From contig NW_003109985.1 in assembly GCF_000003605.2 (NCBI RefSeq), positions 3,970 to 67,969 on the forward strand: a DNA stretch of 64,000 nucleotides, written 5' to 3'. The notes under the pieces were generated by a model that saw only the letters and a program-made list of their open reading frames with translations, was not told where the DNA came from and searched no databases. Origin of the DNA: Saccoglossus kowalevskii. Lineage: Eukaryota > Hemichordata > Enteropneusta > Harrimaniidae. The position numbers and the translations under genes are program-made. Shown here one piece after another: positions 57,679 through 64,000 of the stretch. Every line of letters starts with the position of its first letter. Position 1 is the first letter of the stretch.

Positions 57679-60600
57679 TCATTGTGTATAGACAAACAAT
57701 GGTCCGGTAATCAAAGCAGAAGACAAATTATTGATAACACATGTATGTCTATCTACATTTGTCAGTCATATCCCGTCACACGATCATCTGTATGACTTAA
57801 TGGGTATGTAGACCTGTCAGAAATGCGTTACAATTCTGTTAATATAATGTAGTAAACGCTTGTGTGTCCGGTTTACTAAAGTAAACCCAAACCGAGACTG
57901 AAATGTTTTATGGGTTTGAGCGAGAACAATACCAGCCATGGGCCACGCAGCTGAATGCCCCCTGCACGTAACAATCTGAAATAGAACATAAACACCCTAA
58001 ACGATGTAATCTAAAAACGATGTAATTGTCAAACAAGTGTTTTAATGAGAAACACCTGTTTGCTGGTGGCTATTATTTGACAGATAAATATGTTTGTATA
58101 TGATGGATGTAGTTGTAAAGTCGTTGCTTTACTGACAATTCGAGTTTATAATGACTCTATTAATCTATTATTAAGCGAAAAAATCTCGTTCGTTATTCAA
58201 AAGCTGTGGTTGACGTTATCCAATTGTTGATCATTTGGCAATATGCAAAATCCGATTTACAATTATGACTGATCAGCTAGAGACGACCTAGATGGACGAT
58301 ATGGTAATGGTAATGGTAATATGGTTGACCCTAGTAATAGCCTACGATTGTTGCACTTTGAATTTCTGTAGCCGTACACGATCGGAAGTCACTTTACTCC
58401 GGTATCGCGTTTACTCGAGAATGGGGTAGTAAAGACATTCACGGTTTACTCATTGACAAGATCAATGAAAACGTATCGCATATATTTTATTCAGAGTCAA
58501 AGCAATTGTTAGGTTGTGGGGAAAATTACTGTTGATTCAAAATGAAATTCTATGTTCTCACAATCAATTTTAACATCAGATCACACGCATCGATTACACA
58601 AATTCCCAAGATCAAATAAAACTTGCTGTTTACGAAACTTAGCGATCTGTCCTCCAGATCTAAGCCAGGCATTCACTTTCTTCAAAATTTAAAAGAAAAG
58701 ACACACTTCAATGCATCCCAGGAGAGAATTTGTACTCATGACATTGAGAACAATTATGTTTGCCTGAGAAAACGTTAACTGAATGTAAAGTACATTTACT
58801 GTTTAAATCTAGAAACACGTAGTTCAGGTGAAAAGCTCCTGTTCAATACTGGTATAAGGAACTAGTACTGTTCATAATAATATTATATTATAATAGTAAT
58901 ATGCTATTGTAACAGCGCGATGTGTACTGAAACGTGATATTTCAGCGAACATTAATATTTGCGGTGAAACTGTCATGGTAATAGTAAAGCATAATGTTGA
59001 CTTAGGTTGTAGTATGTTGTATGTTCTTAGTTATTCATTCCGAAAGGCAATCTATGAAATGGATCTATCGCAAACTGTACATATCACCGTTTGTCGCAAC
59101 CAACATTTGCTGCTGACGTATTATCGCTACCACATCATTATCTATTCTATACAATTGTGTTCTGAAATGAGGTGACAAATAAGAAGACAATTTGGGTAAT
59201 ACCTTTACGTTTTCTTCAAAATGACATTTTCGCAATACGATTTTGTAATCTGTTGCATGCTTATATTCTTAATTGTTTTAATTGTGCAAAAAACATGCCT
59301 CAAATTTATGTTCGAATGGCGGATTGATACAATTGGAGTGAGTCAATAATTCAAATACTGTTAATATCATTGTAATTAAATATACGATGTTAAAATAGAC
59401 AAATCGCGTGTGTAGAGTAGCTATGCTTTTGAAGTGTCGTCTATGAGGAGGACCAATACGTATCGACTATGAAAGTGTGTGAATAAGCCGCGTACCATGC
59501 GCTTTGAGACAATACTCTACTGACCGGGCATGTATATGAGTAGTGGCGATAACCCGTAGATAAGTTATCGTAAAGATATAATAAAGTATACAATCGGGGA
59601 CAGATTTGGGTGTTACCAAACTATATTGCCTGACGATGTGTGTTCAATTTGAATAGCGCAGTTATGTATTATGTTCATGTACATGTATTAACACAGAATT
59701 TACAGAATAAATATATGCTGTGAGAAGTATCATGCATGAAGTATCACGATGCGTATATTATCATCAAACAGTCTGTTATAATGACTACAAATGTGACTAC
59801 ACAGATAATTCATAAGGTAACTTACTGCCACCGAACCGTAGAGTTAGGATTTACAATATGTTTTTTGTTTTGTTCTTTTGTTCGTAAAGTTCAGAGAAAA
59901 AATGAAGTGTCGATGCTTTGCCGTTTGCTTCTCTACCTCTTCTATTTTCTGACATTTTATTTCAGTCAACAAAAGTTAATAACATGTTTTGAAGGGCAAT
60001 TTTTTGATATTTCTTTTATTCGTAGTAACGATTACTCAGTAACTCTAAATACTCATTGGTCAGATTAACGTAATTAATTGGCCACCATCAAAACAGATAT
60101 GATAAAAATAAATAAAAAATAGATAAAAAATAATATTGTCACTAAACTACTGTTCGCGCAAATACATCCATGAGAATGATAAGTTCTGAACCATTCAACG
60201 TTGGTTTCAAAAAATACTATTTCATACTATAAAACAACATATGTAGTTAATATATGTTCGTCATAAATTATTAGGGAATGTAAGTGAGTACTGTAAAAAA
60301 AGTACCTATAGTAAAAAAAAGTTGATGACTTGAGCCCAAATCAATAATATAATAAAACCCATAGTGCCCTCATTTAGTAAATAAAATGTCTGCATGAACT
60401 TAAATACAGAAAGTTCTCGTTTAAATTAATTATAAGTTCCAAACAATGTCCGCATATACATAAGACAAATTAAGTAATTACGTTAATCAAATAATAAAAA
60501 AGACCTAATGTTTCATACGCAAAATATACTGTTTCATATTCGGACAACTGACTATTTATTGTATGCAATATTCAGTAATTAAGTGAAATTTAATCTAGAC

Positions 60601-63600
60601 ATGTAGACAACTTGACACATTGTTAAAATGGCGGAATTACGATATATGACTCGGGTCAACTTGTTACTTTCCTTTCAGCTAAGTGCTTACGAATATGTCT
60701 TTTAAATATTATATGAACCATCCATTTGGAAAAGAACACAAAACACCCTGTTCATCACCATGCGTGGTTTATCTCCTTATTAATAATTTAAGGCATAATA
60801 AATGAGGGGAAAGAAGTTGTTGTTTGTTTCTTCTTCAGAAAATGTACAGTGCAGTAGATAGGTGTCACACTTGGGTGCCAATTTATCAACTCAGTCAGAT
60901 GAATTATGCGTGATCATGCTTTGAAAAAAAACATTAATTTTCAGACTAGTTATTAATATATTCTTTACAAATATACATTTTTTTTATTTTTTAAAAAAGG
61001 AGACGAAATGACTCGGCAATGAATTATGGGGAAGTCACATTTCCGTGAATGCGGGTTTCCGACAGCGGAGACTAAATAATTGACCTCAGGGACCGTACTT
61101 ACTGTGTTGGTTATTGTAAGTCAACAATAGAGAAAACGTTCAATTACCCAGTAATCTATGACGTAATCCACGTTATTTATGTACGTCCAATAGCTTTCAA
61201 TTAATCAAATGTCTATTCTGTTCTCATGTAGATAAAGAAATTATGTTATGCCATGTAATACGTCATAGTACTTGTAACTTCAGCACGTACACTCGGGGAT
61301 TTATTAGTGTCGGCTCTATTCTGAGAATGATTTACTGAATTAAATGACAACTATTAGTGGTTTGATAATTTCATATTCAGAATATGTTGCTAGATCATTG
61401 TATAACTGCTACAGCAAAGTAGCAAATCCCCGTTGTGCCGCGTATCTCTCCACCTCAAAGCACTGTAGTGCCACACGTGGGATATGAGTCTCTCGTCACG
61501 CCACCAAGTAGAATACGAGTACGGAATAAGAAGGATCCGTGCAAGCTCACTCGGAATAATTTAATAGCAACAACAAGTCAGTCGACCGTGGTTGTCAATC
61601 ACTAAACCTATTCTGTGCATGTTTCGTTTGTAATATTTTTGGATTTGATACAGTCTTGCCATTGATGTAATTGCATTGGCAGGATTGGTTATTGATTATT
61701 AGCGTTTGATGCCATGTCATGTACAGATGACAGGACTAACGGCAAAGGGATGGCACATTTATTATGCTACTACACGATTAAAGATGCCTAACGTTATGCG
61801 GGCTACAGTAGTAATTGACGACGTCAATAACGCATGGACAGTCTGAAATGAAGTGAACCTCACTATCCTGTAAAACTGACGATGCTGAAATCATAATGCT
61901 TACCTAGGTAGAAAATGGATGCTAAAAAAAATAACAATTTCTTGATTTGTAACACTAGGCTGGCAAATAAACCACTTTCCTAAATGAAATTACAATATTG
62001 TGTTGCCCCTCGTTTTTGTTAAATTGATGGTGGGAATGGCTTTCCTATAAACGGACGCTAAATTGGATTAAAGCTAACCGTCAGTGAACGCGCATATCCG
62101 ACAATGTATTTCCGGGTCAAATTGCTGCAGCTGATCTATGAATTGAAGTAGGCTCAACATGAAACCTAATTAAATCAGGATTGAAAATCCGAAAATAATT
62201 ACCGCACGTGATTAACCTTGAATACTAAAAGTAACAAATGTCACAGCGTTAATTCCAGCCGTGGCGGTGGATTACAAGTACGATCTACACGAGTAAAGTA
62301 AATACTAAAACAAACAGACAATGGCCCAGGTCAGTATGCACCAAATGTTACATTACTAATTGTTCACGCAGAGTAAACAATTGAGTAATCGCCCGCGAGC
62401 AGCCTGTGCGTTATAGATTCCACCACAACGTCCATTTCTGGGTTGTATGTTGGACAATACCGGAGATGATAACATGTACTAGTCAGTTGTCGGCGATGAA
62501 CATTCTAATATGGAAAGTGAGAAGTAATATATTGGATGGTAAACACGAATCAACAACAGATTGCTCACTTCGGCAAAACTGCAGTTAAATTGCACTCTGA
62601 AAAAAAATGTACTGTGACACTCATCTCTATCACTTATGTCCACTAGCCTTTTCACTCACAAAACAAATCATGTGTATCCTATCGCATGGCATTAACAAAT
62701 TCATAACTTGCACGTAATTCACGTATGCAATTTATAAAAAATGAAATTACTATTTGAAATAAGCAACACGTCTTGTGCAAACTGTTATTTGCATAACAAT
62801 TATTACGGATGATATCATTGCTGGAGATCTAATTGTCATAAAATCATCTAATCTTTGTTAATCTTTACTTAAATAGCAATTGCTATGAAACAAATATTGG
62901 AGAAATAAAATATGTATTTCATTCACCTAAATTTATTATAATTCTTAGCCTTCGTGGACTTTTTAAAAACTCTTCATTTTAATATGAAAATAAAGTCTCA
63001 CTACACCGCTTCATTGCGTCGGAATGAATGATTACGCATCTCTGACTGTGAGCTGACCTCAACAATAAACCGTTTTACTTACCAGAGACAGGTCAACCGA
63101 GAATCATATAATTGTCTGCCATAGATTCTGTCACTTATGGCGTTCATTTTTTATATTGGGTTGTCAAGACTTACCTTAAGCAGGATTTGTAGTTTAACAC
63201 GATGATACAGCCCGAATGTCGTTAATCTTTTCCCCGCCACTGTAAAGATACTGTCGTTCTTATTTGGGAATAATGCAATAGATGTTAGTATATTAGAAAG
63301 TTGGTATTTGTAAGTTATACTTATGTTATCTGGGTTTACCTGGCATCCATCTTCGCCGTTACGCCTACAACTGCGATGACTTGTACTTCATATCACCCTA
63401 GGGAAAGGTTCTTCAAAGATCAGCACATATAACTACACAGAGGTATATGAAATTATGGCGTACTTTCGCACCTCGATTACTATGAAAGATTAAATTCATT
63501 CAATATATGCGAGAGGGTTTCCATTTTATGTTGTTGTTTGAAAACGGGCGGAGCAGTTTGCAGTTTAGTATAAAAATATCACACCTCACAATCCTATTAA

Positions 63601-64000
63601 CTACGTGTTATAATAGTGACTGAACACAAATCCGTTTTAATGCGTAGTGGTATGTATAAGCACCGGTTTTAATATCACTCATCACATTGCCAATATTTGA
63701 GACATGCACGCTGGCACTACCAACAGCTCTATATGATAGGAACAAAACATTGTCCATCCTCTATGATTATTGATAAAAGTAGTACTGACGTGCGTAGTCG
63801 AACAGTACGTGCCACATATTACTTCAATATACTCAGTATATTCAATGTGGGCATGGATCAACATACAAGTGTGATAGTGCCAGCTTGTGTATGACAATGA
63901 ATTTAAGCACGTATACGTTTTCACAAACCCTAACAACATATTAGTACAATGTCAAAGCATGTGCTCCTTATAAATACCAGGTCAGTAGTTTTGACATTAC

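Larger units (their letters stand above)
54402..64000. other. Long intergenic stretch with RFX-type sites
   Basis: Unique AT-rich DNA to the end of the window. It holds GGTAAT repeated three times at 58305-58322 and an A-rich patch at 60095-60140. Two RFX-like sites are listed separately. No open frame over 110 codons, none with a recognised motif. Confidence 0.4.

Overview
The window looks like a stretch of AT-rich, gene-poor nuclear DNA from an animal, probably a marine invertebrate. I see no bacterial gene organisation: no operons, no ribosome binding sites, no rRNA or tRNA, and no open frame whose protein I can recognise with confidence. Most open frames are under 120 codons, many can only begin at TTG or GTG, and none forms a convincing multi-exon series. 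The animal assignment rests on short inverted-repeat transposons (several with TTAA targets), a short-terminal-repeat element whose interior is rich in CCGTCGTCGTCC-type sequence (a kind I associate with lancelets, molluscs and hemichordates), a small LTR element, satellite arrays and CCAAT/TATA promoter-like sequence. The species cannot be fixed from this.

Layout. 1-1345 is an old, decayed tandem array of roughly 75-bp units. 1.7-11.4 kb carries most of the small DNA transposons: a 568-bp element with terminal inverted repeats, a foldback, a tandem pair of TTAA elements sharing one TTAA, a minus-strand LINE-like scrap, two related degenerate minisatellites, a perfect 26-bp palindrome, and weaker inverted-repeat elements. 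14909-17975 is a satellite of 70-bp units, about 43 copies, with higher-order structure and an assembly gap of 50 N. 20.1-20.9 kb holds the best candidate transcription unit: a CCAAT box, a TATA box and a possible terminal exon behind a good 3' splice site. 22.3-22.5 kb is a cluster of four RNA-like hairpins, one with 39-bp arms, ending in a T run. 24.6 kb is another TTAA element. 29.5-31.1 kb is a small LTR element on the minus strand. 40.1-40.4 kb is an element with perfect 12-bp terminal repeats. 45171-46027 is a 19-bp minisatellite whose plus strand is open in all three frames, which creates a false 201-residue ORF. 50.9 kb and 54.3 kb are two more foldbacks, the second with an (AT)n centre.

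Between these lie long unique stretches (about 31-40, 46-50 and 54-64 kb) without repeats or genes. They carry a few well-matched transcription factor motifs: two exact PBX-PREP decamers, two RFX X-boxes 2.3 kb apart, and a DR1 nuclear receptor site. A gene desert holding distal regulatory DNA or long introns would explain this, but that is inference. Nothing here forms an obvious new multi-gene system. The most worthwhile leads are the hairpin cluster at 22.3 kb, the candidate transcription unit at 20.1 kb, the shared-TTAA dimer at 4.5 kb, and the structure-conserving repeat pair at 25.3 and 48.0 kb.
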